Numbered from the stretch's first letter, positions 1 to 11,100 are shown. The stretch is 64,000 nucleotides of DNA from Tenebrio molitor (GCF_963966145.1 NC_091048.1:868001-932000); one strand, 5' to 3'. Program-made: numbers and translations. Notes: a model not told the origin generated them from the sequence alone.

Positions 1-165
1 GAGTGTTGGTTTTTCCATGTTCATTATCTCTATCCCATTTCTCCATAAAACACATCATGTCTACCGTGATCATTTTACAGGATCCTCAGTAATAATTTAT
101 TTTTTAATTTAACTGAATTTTTTTGAATAATTTTTTTTTTAATTCCTGAATATCTGAATATAATA

Positions 166-465
166 GTAGTTTATTTAACGAGTTCGTGTGCAATTTGGGA
201 TTTTTTTGGCATGAGTGGGCTAGTTTAAAACTCGAGTGAAACGAGAGTTTTAAAGGTCCACGAGTGCCAAAAAAGGCCCAAATTACACAAGAACGAGTTG
301 AATACAACGTTTTTTTGTTCGACGAGCCCCCCAAAAGCTCCAAATCGCTGAAAATCTTTAAAATTAGCTTGATGTTTCGTTTTGACAAGTTGTCAAATTT
401 ATCAAAATTCGTTCACACAGGAGGAAATTCTCAAATTCTGACAGTGTCGAACAAAAAATTTTTTT
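166..465 (+). repeat. Dispersed hairpin repeat, copy 1
   Basis: The core at 177-299 is an imperfect palindrome whose two ends both read as the motif AACGAGTT or its near complement, with an inner stem built on GTTTAAAACTCGAG and CGAGAGTTTTAAA. A second copy in the same orientation lies at 57,107-57,340. Similarity continues past the hairpin through TACAACGTTTTTTTGTTCGA and CACACAGGAG, so the repeat unit is about 300 bp. Outer ends resemble those of hairpins near 36.5, 48.1 and 56.2 kb. Open frames read through it follow the palindrome and are not genes. Confidence 0.8.
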
Positions 466-690
466 AAATGTAACTTCAGTTAAAAATAAATTAATAAAAA
501 TACATATGTGTTAATAAAAGAACAGGCCACAAAACATGAATAAATAATAATTATAGAAAAAAAAAAATCAATGAAAACAGTGCTCTTCATTAGTAGTCAA
601 TTTCGGATATTCTACTGAATTAAAATTTGATTTTTTGTCGCTGAAGATAGGGTCGTTACCCTAATTGACAACTTACCTCAGTACACTTCT
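466..690. other. AT-rich spacer, nothing recognised
   Basis: Low-complexity A/T-rich DNA with short A and T runs. I see no coding frame, inverted repeat or RNA gene. Confidence 0.6.
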
Positions 691-1600
691 CAATAAGACT
701 CTCGCACAACTTTAAGACAGTATCTCACATTGAAACACGGCCCGCAGTGGTACGATCGCGACTACAACAAAATGAGAAAGTAGAGATAACGCAGACACAC
801 CGTCGCTTACAAAACAACGTCACTCGCAACTCCAACAACGGAAACCAACAGAAAACACTTTGCACCGATCACAACAGCGCGCCGTTGTTTACCAAGTCCC
901 GATGGTACAGATAGAATGATGCAAGTCGTCAAACAAGCACATGATGCCCGCCTCGCACAAGAAAAATCGCTCGCGACTCACGATGAACGAAGATAACAAC
1001 GTGTCGTTACACTCTGACAGACGAAAATAAAACAGAGAAAAGGCGCGCACAAAGGAAACCTCCGCGGTGAGTGTTTAGTTTTAGCGGTTTTGTTGGGCTT
1101 CCTGCTGCGGCTGAATTCCTGCGGACAGGTACTACATAAAACTGAAACGTCGGTTATATCTCGTTCGATCGTGCCATCCGACGAATCGGAACGATAAGGT
1201 GATAGCGGTGATAAGAGAAGTTCGCCACCTTGTGTTCGAGGATGTTGACATGGTTCGCAGGGGAAGGAGTTGATCGATCCGGCGAGGTTAAATATTCAAT
1301 GGAATAGTGAAACTTTCACGAATAGTGTAAAAGTCAATCTATATTTAATCAAAATCGACCCGCGTCGAGGGAAATCCCGTGGAGATTTCACCGGGAGTGC
1401 AAAAAAGTTGAGAAAAAATAAATTCCTGCTGACTGTATGCTTGGCAAATAAAGTGGTGGTTCTCATGACTGGCACTGCTAGTCTGGCAACGAATAAAATT
1501 ACTTTGCGGCAGGTGAACTACAGCAATGTCAAAATTTTGGCCATTGATACTAAAACAATCGATTTGGATCGCGCTTACATCCGTTATTATTAGTCACCTT
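691..1600 (+). other. GC-richer island: candidate promoter or 5' exon plus an unrecognised open frame
   Basis: Base composition rises against the flanks, with many CG dinucleotides between about 720 and 1,280. A donor-like site CCGCG/GTGAGTG sits near 1,067. A plus-strand open frame of 107 codons spans 1,270-1,593, but it has no ATG at its start (it opens at TTG), and the nearest upstream ATG (in GACATGGTT) stops after seven codons. I do not recognise its product; it is basic and lacks domain motifs. It may be a non-coding 5' exon with promoter of a gene whose coding part lies elsewhere, or unique DNA that is open by chance. Confidence 0.2.
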
Positions 1601-2158
1601 GTTCGATGTGTCTGCGCAAATGTTCAAACAATGCAAGTTTAAATTCCTGCCGACTGTAAATTTAACGCTGTCTATCTTTATAACGTTACAGTAGGCATAA
1701 GCACTTTCGTTTACGGTAAACAATTAAATATATGCAAATTTCTTCAAACAATTTGAATAATTAAAAAAGACAGTCACGTGAAATTAACTCGACTTATTTA
1801 ATTTCAAGCATTTCATTAAAATGGGTCATGCTGTGGATAACATGAACATGACAACGCATAATTTTTTTTAATTTAAAAAGTCAAAATGTTAACTGAGTCA
1901 CTGATAATAAAAGTGTAGAATTTGTTTTCATTCACAATCTATGTACCTATTTCAGATAATACGGAATTTGACTAAGCTAAATCGATCATTAATTAACAGA
2001 ATTTATTATTTGTGTAGTGTTGTCTCACGAAAGTTCATGGAATTGGGCATCTTCGAATTACAAATTCAGAGCTTAATATTTTATTAGATGATTAAAAATG
2101 TAGAACTGTCTGACAACAGATAAGTGGTACTGACTTCGGTTTTATTTACTTACAGTTA
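1601..2158. other. AT-rich spacer, nothing recognised
   Basis: A/T-rich DNA with no recognisable gene or long repeat up to the TA target at 2,159. Confidence 0.6.
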
Positions 2159-2160
2159 TA

Positions 2161-2331
2161 TCGGGTGTTCACATAAATTTATCCTCAAAATAGGCGTTGA
2201 GGAGTAGATTGTGAACGCTCCACGGATTACAGACGGATCAGTTGTTTAAACCTAATCTTTTTGCGTTGTGTGCAGACTGACAATCGACTCTTCAACGCCA
2301 ACTTTGAGGACACATTTAAATGAACACCCGA
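2161..2331. mobile_element. TIR element (MITE), CGGGTGTTCA family, copy 1
   Basis: A 171-bp element with inverted ends TCGGGTGTTCA and TGAACACCCGA, bounded by TA on each side (2,159-2,160 and 2,332-2,333). A subterminal stretch, GATTGTGAACGC on one side and ACAATCGACTCTTCAACGCC on the other, also pairs. It is non-coding. A second copy at 27,335-27,508 shares the subterminal sequences, which supports a real mobile family rather than a chance palindrome. Confidence 0.85.
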
Positions 2332-2333
2332 TA

Positions 2334-2739
2334 TTTTCACGTTCGAAAAACTTCAAAAACAATAAGATTTAAAGGTATTACAAAAAAGTGAATCAATTTT
2401 ATAACCGAACAAGGTAAAATAAAAAAAATCTTCAAAAAACATCACAATTTTATTTATTACAAAGAAACAATCAAACTGTTTTTAGTTTATGATCTAATTT
2501 TATCTCATGGTAAGTATCTATTCATCTGCAACAATCACAAAAGCTTTATAACTATCAGTCCATTTAGCAATTAGCGTAGCAAATATTAATCTGACATTAT
2601 TTTTTTATAAAATAAGTTCCATGATATTTCGTAAATTTGTAATATCTGTTACAACAGATATTTTTATAAACTAACAGTAACAAGAAAAATTAATGAAACC
2701 GGAATAGGTCTCCGTATAATTTTTTCTGCAAGCTGCAAG
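2334..2739. other. AT-rich spacer, nothing recognised
   Basis: A/T-rich unique DNA between two TIR elements; no coding signal seen. Confidence 0.6.
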
Positions 2740-2741
2740 TA

Positions 2742-3167
2742 CTATTGCGGCCAAAAAATTTCGTCCGTCACTTTCAAGGCCCTGACATGAAGTGTAAACT
2801 ACCCTTAAGCACCAATAACCTCGCTTTGTTATCGTTATTGTCATTTTGACAATCTGTCATTCAGTCCATCAGTTCAATTTTGTGAATACAAAGGACAAGT
2901 TCCACTCTTACACAATTACCACACGACCGAATGGACGAAATTGTACTTTTAGGTATACGAAGGTCCATCGAAATCTGAGCTTGGGACATTCCTCTTTGTG
3001 CAAGAGTTACTATTTTGATTTTATTAAAATTTGATACCGATGGCATTTTGCTTGACTTTCAAAAGTGACAAGTAAAAACATCAATCATAATGACAATAAG
3101 GAATGGACTACACCGATTTTTTTGAAATGACGGAAAAATGACGGCCGAAATTTTTTGGCCGCCATAG
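2742..3167 (-). mobile_element. Tc1/mariner-type TIR element with transposase remnant (first of a chained set)
   Basis: A 426-bp element with about 30-bp inverted ends: CTATTGCGGCCAAAAAATTT on the left and the complement of CTATGGCGGCCAAAAAATTT on the right. The TA duplications are 2,740-2,741 and 3,168-3,169; the right-hand TA is also the left TA of the next element. The interior keeps a short piece of Tc1-type transposase on the minus strand, so this is an internally deleted derivative of an autonomous element. The end sequence resembles those at 4,653-4,877, 23,996-24,242 and 43,607-43,872 (a CGGCCA or CGAGCAA core followed by TTCGTC or TTTGGTC). Confidence 0.85.
2861..3046 (-). pseudogene. 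Tc1-type transposase N-terminal fragment
   Basis: The minus-strand frame has 61 codons starting at an ATG. Residues 9-39 read as a helix-turn-helix of the kind at the N terminus of Tc1/mariner transposases: a lysine/isoleucine-rich helix 1, then LAQRGMSQAQISMDLRIP and KSTISSI as turn and recognition helix. After that the similarity stops and the frame ends near the left TIR. The paired-type second domain and the whole DDE catalytic core are missing, so it cannot be an active transposase. It sits inside the TIR element 2,742-3,167 and explains where that element came from. Confidence is good for the fold, less for the exact Tc1 clade. Confidence 0.65.
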
Positions 3168-3169
3168 TA

Positions 3170-3643
3170 TAATTGTCCGTTTACTCTAAGGTTATATTGG
3201 GGCCGTAAAAGTAGTTACCTCCTAATAAGCTGTCCTTTTGTGTGGTTTTCAGAAGCCACGCGCCCCTGCAATAAATCAAATTTTAAAAGCTGTTGGGTGG
3301 ATGTACAAGGTCCGGTTTAAGGGAGAATGTTTAGTTTTATTATTTTCTGAACCGAAGTATATGGTACCCTGGTTAATTCACTGGTCTTTTTAATAGGATT
3401 AGAACACCCCCTTGTGACTAGACCTTCATAGCTTATTTTTCAACATAATCTCTAAAAACGAAAATTTATAAATTGGAATTCATATTTCGACAAATTTGCC
3501 TCAGTCCCACTCTGAACGAAACAACCAGCCGGGTTTACCTGCTGTTTACAATCACAAAATGTTTTCTATTGTAGAAAAATCAACTTTTACACAATGGGAT
3601 AATTCTACGGCCGCAATATAACCTTAGAGTAAACGGACAATTA
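3170..3643. mobile_element. TIR element, TAATTGTCCG family (second of the chained set)
   Basis: A 474-bp element. The left end TAATTGTCCGTTTACTCTAA is matched by TTAGAGTAAACGGACAATTA on the right; the arms run about 38 bp, to GGGGCCGTA on the left and TACGGCCGC on the right. The TA duplications are 3,168-3,169 (shared with the previous element) and 3,644-3,645 (shared with the next). The interior has no coding frame that I recognise. Confidence 0.85.
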
Positions 3644-3645
3644 TA

Positions 3646-4650
3646 CAGGGTGATTCAAGTTTTACCGCCCGTTCGATTAACCCTATTAAAAAATTAGTAA
3701 AAATTACGAAACTTTAGGGTTACATTCCCTTCATGTAAGGCTTCAAACGTGTGCAATCAATTTTCCCGTATCACTTCATTCAGAGCCATAAAACTTAAAA
3801 AATCGATTTTGACAAAAAAAAATCCGTGCACGCTCATAATTCACAATTAATTCAAAGAACATATTTATGAAATTCGCATCAAAAGGATTAGTTTTTGAAT
3901 TATTCCAATTTTAACATTAGCAGCGAAAAATGATCAAGATTTACAACTGCAGTGTCATAAATAAATACCTCTTTGTTGGGAAACATCTGTTGAGAACATT
4001 TCTACTGTAGTTTCAATTTGGTTGTAGGTCGTAAAATTTTATTGGATATTATGAGCGATTTACGGACACAATGGTTGGGTTTGAAAAGGTTGGGAAGCGG
4101 CGCGTGCCGTTTGCCGTACAATGCAAATATACGAAATGTACAATACAACCCTGCTTAAAATATTACCTGCTAGTGGTAAACTAGGATTTATAAGCCCCGC
4201 AAGATCTTTAACTTAAAGTACCATAAAATTTTACGACCTACAACCAAATTGAAACTACAGTAGTAATTTTTTAGTTCCTTAAGGGTACCATAAATAACCC
4301 ATATAAACCTCTATTGTTCAAGTGACTGCCCAATTTACTCGTAATAATAAATCATAGCTAAATTTTGCACTTCAATATAGAATTCCATTTATTTAAAAAA
4401 CCGGTGATGCTTTCATGATTTCAATGATATCAAATTTTTCCTAAATGTTTGAAAGGACTCTCAGTAAAAAATAATGTAAATCAATGTAGCGGTTATTGAA
4501 TTAAAACGAAATATTTACTCGTTTCATTAAAAAATTTGAAATTTTTACAGAATGTTCTACAGCGTCACACAATCATTCCTGAATTTTTTGAGAATTTTAA
4601 ATCGATTAGAAGTGTGTTTTCGCGGGGGCGGTAAAAGTTGAATCACCGTG
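3646..4650. mobile_element. TIR element, CAGGGTGATTCAA family (third of the chained set, carries a nested element)
   Basis: A 1,005-bp element with ends CAGGGTGATTCAAGTTTTAC and GTAAAAGTTGAATCACCGTG, both next to a short C- or G-run (CCGCCC and GGGGGCGG). The TA duplications are 3,644-3,645 and 4,651-4,652, each shared with a neighbouring element. A 256-bp element of another family is inserted at 4,005-4,260; without it and its extra TA this element would be about 747 bp. No transposase is visible. Other elements here also start with CAGGGTG (13,262; 40,755; 49,417), so they may use related transposases. Confidence 0.8.
4005..4260. mobile_element. TIR element, CTGTAGTTTCAATTTGG family, copy 1 (nested)
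   Basis: A 256-bp element whose 39-bp arms start CTGTAGTTTCAATTTGGTTG and end CAACCAAATTGAAACTACAG, with inner parts GTCGTAAAATTTTAT and ATAAAATTTTACGAC. The TA duplications are 4,003-4,004 and 4,261-4,262. A second copy in the opposite orientation lies at 12,924-13,139; both share the interior phrase GGTTGGGTTTGAAAAGG or its complement. It is nested in the element 3,646-4,650, so it inserted later. Confidence 0.88.
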
Positions 4651-4652
4651 TA

Positions 4653-4877
4653 TTGTCGTGAGCAAAAAATTCTGGTCGTCAATGTCATTTCCATATCTGG
4701 TTAGATTGTCACAAATTAAAAAAATTTCCCTCCCTGATTATGCCCATGTCAACAATGTGTCAAAAAAATGACAATTAATGTCATTATGATAAGTTGATAT
4801 TTACGACCGTTTTACAATGGAGCATTTTCCATTGTGCCAAAGCTTGATTTTGACCAGTTTTTTTTTGCCCGCGACAG
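4653..4877. mobile_element. TIR element, GTCGCGAGCAA family, copy 1 (fourth of the chained set)
   Basis: A 225-bp element with ends TTGTCGTGAGCAAAAAATTC and GCCCGCGACAG; the TA duplications are 4,651-4,652 (shared with the previous element) and 4,878-4,879. The copy at 23,996-24,242 is in the opposite orientation and shares the interior, for example the TGACAATTAATGTCATT stretch and the AATGGAGCATTTTCCATTG hairpin. Non-coding. Confidence 0.85.
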
Positions 4878-4879
4878 TA

Positions 4880-5330
4880 TATACATAGGTACAATCAATT
4901 TACCACACAGATAAAGATTACTTTTATTTCAAAAATTGATACCCTACCTTTAATTTTTAAACAATCTTTTTGATTTGTCGCAATAAATCATTGTACATAC
5001 ATTAAACAAAAGATTGTATCGTAGTTGAAACGTAATTTACTTTCTCACTTGATCATACTGTAAATGCATATCTGTTTAATCTTCATTAACATGACAACAA
5101 TTAATTTGTAATTACCAGTCCGTGTACTACCTATCGGAACACATATTAACTCTTTTCTCGAATCCTTTGTTCATAAAATTCGATGAATAATGGGTAATAT
5201 TTCGCAACATCCTTGCTATTAAGTTATTTCACTTTATATTGTTTATCGTTCACGAAAGGTACAAATTATAAAATTCTATAACCAGAAAAGAAAAAAATTG
5301 AAAGATCTAAAATACTTTTACATGGTGTCC
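4880..5330. other. AT-rich spacer, nothing recognised
   Basis: Unique A/T-rich DNA; no gene or long repeat seen. Confidence 0.6.
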
Positions 5331-5515
5331 CAGAATGAACCAGCACAAGCTACTGGCTTCATGTAGAACTCGGAAAAAATATTTAAAAAATTCTATGTCA
5401 AAAAAAAATAACATTTAATTTTTGAGGTACAATTTTTTTTTTTTATTGCTTTTAGTCTTCTACGTTGTCCCACAACCTCGTAGGTATATCATATTTTATA
5501 AAATGTACGCCATCA
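5331..5515 (+). repeat. Partial copy of the CAGGGTGTTTTTGAAAG element
   Basis: Shares long stretches with the left half of the element at 40,755-41,251, including CTACTGGCTTCATGTAGAAC, AAATTCTATGTCAAAAA and TTTTAGTCTTCTACGTTGT, followed by AAAATGTACGCCA. The terminal CAGGGTG end and the right arm are missing, so this is a truncated, immobile relic next to the pogo-type element. Confidence 0.8.
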
Positions 5516-5561
5516 TGACGGATGGAGAAATGCCTTTCAAAATTAGGAAAGGATCAATATA

Positions 5562-6678
5562 CAGTGAAATCTCCTATAAGCGGACACTGGCCGTGACAAG
5601 ATTTTTGTCCGCTTAACAGAGGTGTCCTCTTAATAGAAATGATAGACAAATAAAATGTATATGTTATTAAAAACGTTAAACATTTGGAATATGTACTATT
5701 ATCTACTCTTTCTGGAAAAAAATGTAACAGGGTAGTTTGTCTGTTGTATTTGGCTTCAAATATCGAATTGGCAAAATAAGTTTCCATTTTGGTTGCAAGT
5801 TCGTAACCCTTCAGATCACCTTGATTGTTTGCATTTTAAGTTTTGCAGTTTTAAGATTTTTCACTGCCGTTATGGCATCTATCTGATTTCTTTAGAGGGC
5901 AATCTATAAATATAGCATCCTCTATTTCTTCATCGACTTCATCAGGGTGCAAAGCACTGTCGCTGAGTCAACATAGTCATCTTCAAGTTATCATCTTAAT
6001 TAATAAAATCGTCAGTATCAACACTATTGCTATTGTTATTTGCGCATAGGCAGCCAAAAGACTTTCATCCTCCGCACCAAATTCTTCAGGGGCATTTGAA
6101 AGTAATGTCTTTCATGACAAATTCGAAATTTTTGGAGCCACCGTTCAGAAACTTTAAAATTTTCATTAAAAGTCTTTGCAATCTCTTTGGCTTTTTTTTC
6201 TTACAATAGGTCCGGACAAAGGAATATTTGTTTTTATAAACCACTCGAAAGTTAATTGATCTATTTTCAATTCTTCAGTTTTCAAAAATCTTCCCTTTTC
6301 ACTCATATTTCCACTTCCTTGTCATTTCTTCATTAATTCGTCTTCATTTTTAATAATATGTATTTGCTGCTTGGGTTTTTCCTATTTCAAGTTTTTCCAG
6401 AATTAGAATGCTTTCTTTTAATGTTAACATACGTTTTTCGTGATTTCTATAATTTCGTATGTCCAGTCATAACAGTAACACTAACATGCTGTCCGCTTAA
6501 AGGAGAGATTTTTCTCAAAAGTGTCGAATTGTATTGTCCGCGTCCGGTTAACGGAGAGTCCGCTTAACAGAGGTGACGTCTCATTTAAAATACATTGGCT
6601 CCAAACGGGGATAAGAAAAATGTCCGCTTAACAGAGGGGTCCGCTTAAGGGAGGTGTCCGTTAAGAGAGATTTCACTG
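5562..6678 (-). mobile_element. Decayed pogo/Tigger-type DNA transposon
   Basis: A 1,117-bp element with ends CAGTGAAATCTC and GAGATTTCACTG, arms of about 26 bp and TA duplications at 5,560-5,561 and 6,679-6,680. This end type, followed by a GCGGACA motif, is familiar from pogo/Tigger elements. The motif GTCCGCTTAACAGAGGTG recurs in direct orientation at 5,607, 6,558 and (with one change) 6,622, and shorter GTCCGNTTAA forms occur at about 6,489, 6,536, 6,639 and 6,657; these look like subterminal transposase-binding sites. The interior holds a broken transposase on the minus strand. At 1.1 kb it is about half the length expected of a full copy. Confidence 0.85.
5600..6470 (-). pseudogene. Tigger/pogo-type transposase remnant
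   Basis: Reading the minus strand, three pieces of a pogo-superfamily transposase are in the expected order. About 6,440-6,362 gives a CENP-B-type N-terminal helix-turn-helix (MLTLKESILILEKLEIGKTQ, typical LTLEEK...IL..LE.G pattern). About 6,260-6,137 gives the second, Tc5-type helix-turn-helix: FEWFIKTNIPLSGPIV, then after a frameshift at the A-run near 6,190, AKEIAKTFNENFKVSERWLQ and a KF. About 5,755-5,727 gives the C-terminal end with RQTTLLHFF, a PCNA-binding (PIP) box of the QxxLxxFF form; such a motif is known at the C terminus of Drosophila pogo transposase. The DDE catalytic region is mostly deleted and several stops interrupt the rest. The family assignment is firm; the copy is dead. 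Confidence 0.72.
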
Positions 6679-6680
6679 TA

Positions 6681-7876
6681 ATTCTCAATTCTTTTTATAT
6701 TGGCTTAAGTGTTTGGATTAACCATGGATTTAGCAAAATAACTTTTTCTAGTTTCTGTGACATTTATATGAATCATTATTCGTTTTCATTTTAGGCTTAT
6801 CAAAATTGTCAGAACATTATTTTCATCTATGTAATTGTTTTTCGGTTTCTAACAAACAACAAATACCTTGAAGATTAAAAAGATTAAATTAAATTGGAGT
6901 GATGACTATCTTATCACATGTATTTTAGAAACCACAATAGAATCACTTCGAGTATTAGTTATAACATATCATTACATCACTGCAAAAAAAACACACAACA
7001 AACACGTTTTATTCCGATCACCGCCAGAACTGACAACCGATTGATCTTTAACGAAGTTTCTCCACCTGCAATTACTCTGGACCCACAAAGCTGAATCCAA
7101 TCAACGCCCAACAAAGTTAAATTGAATCTCGCAACCGCTTTTATCAACAACTCCAAAACTTTACGCTAAACCTTCATCATCTCCTAACTCACTCGTACTA
7201 TTTGCTAACAGGATCCAAGCTTCACTCCGCATTTAAATCACGGTAACAAGCAGAAGTTTGATTGATTCGAGGCGTAATTAATCACAGTTCTCTGGTTCGA
7301 GGTGTGTTCGGACTAACAATAGGACGAATTGAACCACTAATGCCGTTCATTATTTAAAATGTTGGACGTGCGCCAGGGATATCGGTGTACAATGAACCTT
7401 CCGAGATTCTGATACAATTAAATTTAGTTGTGTTGTGACAGAGTCCTTTAAAAGTTTTCACGACTTTGGCGACCTTCAGCCATCCAAGGATTTAATTTAT
7501 ACTCAGTTACATAACGCCTATTAACACCAACGTGTTAAAGCACCACAACAAAAGCTTTACAGTTGTCGTTCAAAACTGGAAAAGGGGGGAAAACCAGATA
7601 TTCGTTTTATTGGTGACAGTTCCAACTACATATCTAATTGTTATTTTTTACAATAGAATTCTCTTTATCTACGTAAACTTATAATAAGTTTAGATCTAGA
7701 AAAATGTCTGGGTAGACGGCGAGTTTTTCTATTTGTTGTAATGTAAACCAGTACAATTGAAAAATTCAAAGACTGTGATATTAAAGAAGGCCCCAGAGAA
7801 AGTTTAATTTGTACAATGCCAGCAATAAGTGGGTTGATTTTTACACACGATATTGTACAAGTGTTGATTACCTGGA
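6681..7876. other. Unique AT-rich DNA, no gene recognised
   Basis: No coding frame of note, no paired repeats and no RNA gene seen. The stretch 7,010-7,560 is less A/T-rich and could be regulatory, but I see no specific motif. Confidence 0.5.
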
Positions 7877-8149
7877 TTATGAAAGTGTTTTCTCAGTGAT
7901 TTTATCTCGAGCTATTTTCGGGTAGATGGCGGCCATTACGAGTGGGCCAAAAACAAAATTGAAAAAATATGCTTCAGCCAAGAAACTAATTGATATAGAA
8001 TGTTCGTTCGGAACTAAATTATGTGCTACCTTGTCCATAATGCTCGTAACATTATACAACACTGGTCGAAACGCTTCCTCAATGCTTTGACTTTCGACTG
8101 ATGAATTTGTATCGACTCGATGGAAAAGTACCCGCGGCAAATTCGTCAT
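7877..8149 (-). CDS. Unrecognised 90-codon open frame
   Basis: The minus-strand frame opens at an ATG with an A at position -3 and encodes 90 residues. The first half is polar; residues 51-75 are hydrophobic and aromatic (ISISFLAEAYFFNFVFGPLV) and could form one membrane segment. I know no family with this sequence. Nine bases beyond the stop codon, CAG/GTAATC looks like a splice donor, so it could be the end of an exon read in another frame. Its composition resembles coding DNA better than most frames here, but no neighbouring exon supports it. It could be a small orphan gene, an exon of a fast-evolving gene, or chance. Confidence 0.18.
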   Translation of the reverse strand: MTNLPRVLFHRVDTNSSVESQSIEEAFRPVLYNVTSIMDKVAHNLVPNEHSISISFLAEAYFFNFVFGPLVMAAIYPKIARDKITEKTLS

Positions 8150-11100
8150 GTTTTGTTCCTTTACAAATAGTTTAAATGGCTAATTTATAGTGAGTCACCT
8201 AATCGGAGCAAAACTAGACTTGCATGCTAAGTAGCGAAAAAAATTCTAAACGTCTAGAGTTTGTCTGTTCCTTTTAAAACGGACCGGAAGCGTTTCCAAT
8301 TAGGATGCATTGAGACCAGGACCGATAACTCGATAAATATTTTTGTAACTTGTAATTGTTCTTGACACATACTTTTATCTTTCGAAAATAACTTAAATTA
8401 CAATGGAGAAATCTACAAATTAATGTCACCGAAGATGATCGATTCCAGGCTACGTTTTATTAAAACCTTATCTGCAGTTAAAAACAAACTTTGACATCCA
8501 AGATTTATGTCCGTGATTTACACATTTTTATCACTTTTGTCCTCTATCGATGTTATAAATAAATCTCCGGGATATATGCATTTTTACGAGGTAGTCGCAC
8601 AAACTTCTTAAGCAGCAGTGATGAGGAAGAACATAAAGCGGGAGAAGTACATACGAAACGGTTGGTTACTGCAGAAATAACTGCAACCCCATCTCAGTCT
8701 GTTCCTTCCAATTTAATTAACGAATCATCCAACATTTTCGGTTGCTCAAACCTGTGATATAACTCAAAGTAATAAAAATAAAACACATATTTTTAAATTA
8801 TTAGATGTCCGGGAAAATATTAAAATAGTACGACTTGATGGCACGTGCCTGGGGCCAAATCAAATTGTGGTATTTCATTTATATCACTGGGAGTGCAGAG
8901 ATTTATTGTTTGAATTTGGGAATGGTCACACTCATAATACCAGCTGTGGGACTTTTCCAAGGAATTCATTCAGTCGTATCAATACGAAAAGCGATCAATC
9001 TCCATTAAAAAAATAATAATCGCTACGTATAATGACTGCGTAATTATGCCATTCTGTTTAAATTCGCTACAATCAAAACCATAAAGTAATTTTCCAGTCG
9101 ATATTGAATCATTGCACGGTTCGAACTAGATTGTAAGTTTTTAATCGCACATAAGAGACCATTAAACTTGAAAAAACCTCAAGTTCTGCGAGTGCCATTA
9201 AAGAAAAACCGCAAGATTTACCACTGACAGGTTCCAATTTAGCCTTCACGTTTACGATTTCTCACAACACATAAAATCGTGTAGCCTTTTTTAATGAAAA
9301 GTTTCAACCAAATCGACAAATTATTTGTTGATTACCTTCCGAATGGTTTTCCTTCACGTTTCATGTCTGAAATAAACGTGATTACAGACTGACTGTAGTT
9401 TATTACCCTTAATTATATACCTTGAAATACCTCGATTCTCATCGCGAATAAACATCGATGAAAACACGATTTCTTTGATGTTTTCTCGTCTTATTACACA
9501 AGAACTGCCTTCCCAAAGTGGTAAATTGCTGGACATAACCTCAAATCGAGCTCGCACCAAGACTGTCAAATTAATCGACGGAAACTGAATCAGACACGTA
9601 GAACTATAAACTAATTTAGTTTAATTGGGGTTTAGTCATTTTTACGACACGTTTTATTAATCAAACACCGACAACAATATTTAATTGACAGGAAACTGAC
9701 AGACTACTTGATATTTGATTTGTCACTTTTTGTCGACTTAACTGTCAAAATGACTATAAATTATGCAATTTATTAAAAAATAGTGGGACTAGAGATCGAG
9801 ATTATGCACGGATAGATACAAATAAACGATTACGTAAGTGTGTATTTACTCGTTTTTTTTCTTTGTGGTTTGACATCATAGTTTGTGATTTATGAGCGGC
9901 CTTGAGCTAAGGGTGCATCTCCACTGTTCCGTGTGACATTTGCGCAGTTGATACCATTGGATTTTGCCGATTAAAACGAGCCAACACCGTGTCTACCGGC
10001 AATGAAAAACCCGTTCCATTTCCTTGAATTGCAAATTTCATCATTCATTCGTCGGTTGACTAAGGGTGCGGCTACACCAGCGTCTTGGGCGCTATTCATC
10101 AATGACGAATCGTGAAAGTGAATGATTCATTTTTCCCTTGATTTTAATGCAACAAGGTGTTACAACGCGTGTTAAAAACTGGGCCTACTTACAACAGAGT
10201 ACGATGTCCCGGTCAGCTGTGCGACGTTGCCGATCAGCGCAATAACGGCAGGTCGTGCGACGCGGCAACACAGGCTAAAAACACTATCGATTACGATGCG
10301 TTCCTGCAGTTCGGGGGCTGGTATCACGCCCACTGGAGCAAACGCACTGCACTGAAGCACAAAATTCGAAAATAAAAACGAAAAAACAAACACTGAAACA
10401 CTGGAACGGTGGTCACATTACAACGGGTTTCACTGCCGCTATCATGACGAGTCGTGAAAGTGGATGTGGACAGTGGAACAGTTCTGTAACATATGACTGT
10501 CTAGCGCTCAACGAATGATTTTATGCGGGATCTGTGCTGATGCAAAACTGTGTTCGTTCTGGCTTAAAATTGTTAATTAGTAGTCGTGAAAAAAAATAAA
10601 CAATCAAACGGTGAGACAGGTTCGTGCGTTCCACTACCAAGAAGAAAACTGGACGAACGCGAGGTCGGTAGGCTTTCTTATTGTTCGTGGGGCGATGGCG
10701 CATGCTCTGTGGTCGCGGTTTATTTGAGCACAGCTGATTGTCACGTGACGCTTTGTGTGTGCTTCCATAATCAATTCGCAGTTTCACACATCGTGTTTTG
10801 ATTTCTTCTGGTTTCTTGTTTGGTTTTGTGGACGATATTTCTGTTGCCGTCAAGGACGATCGCACTAACATTTCCTCCTTCACGAACAGACGTGTTATCT
10901 ATCAGCGTGTAGAATACCTAGGATTAAGATTATTAACCTTGCTACCGTCGTCTACTCGTCTTACTTATCGCAAGGTTGTGACTTTTTATTCCGATGTGAA
11001 CTGATGATCCACACAATAAAAATAATAATATGTAATGATAATCAAATGTTAACATTATGTTTTGTCTTCTTGCTGCTATGATTATTAAGCAATACTTATC

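Noticed and set aside
9905..10500. hAT-type element with AAGGGTGCNNCT ends
   Set aside because: AAGGGTGC words at about 9,909 and 10,062 are in the same direction and I found no inverted partner or 8-bp duplication.
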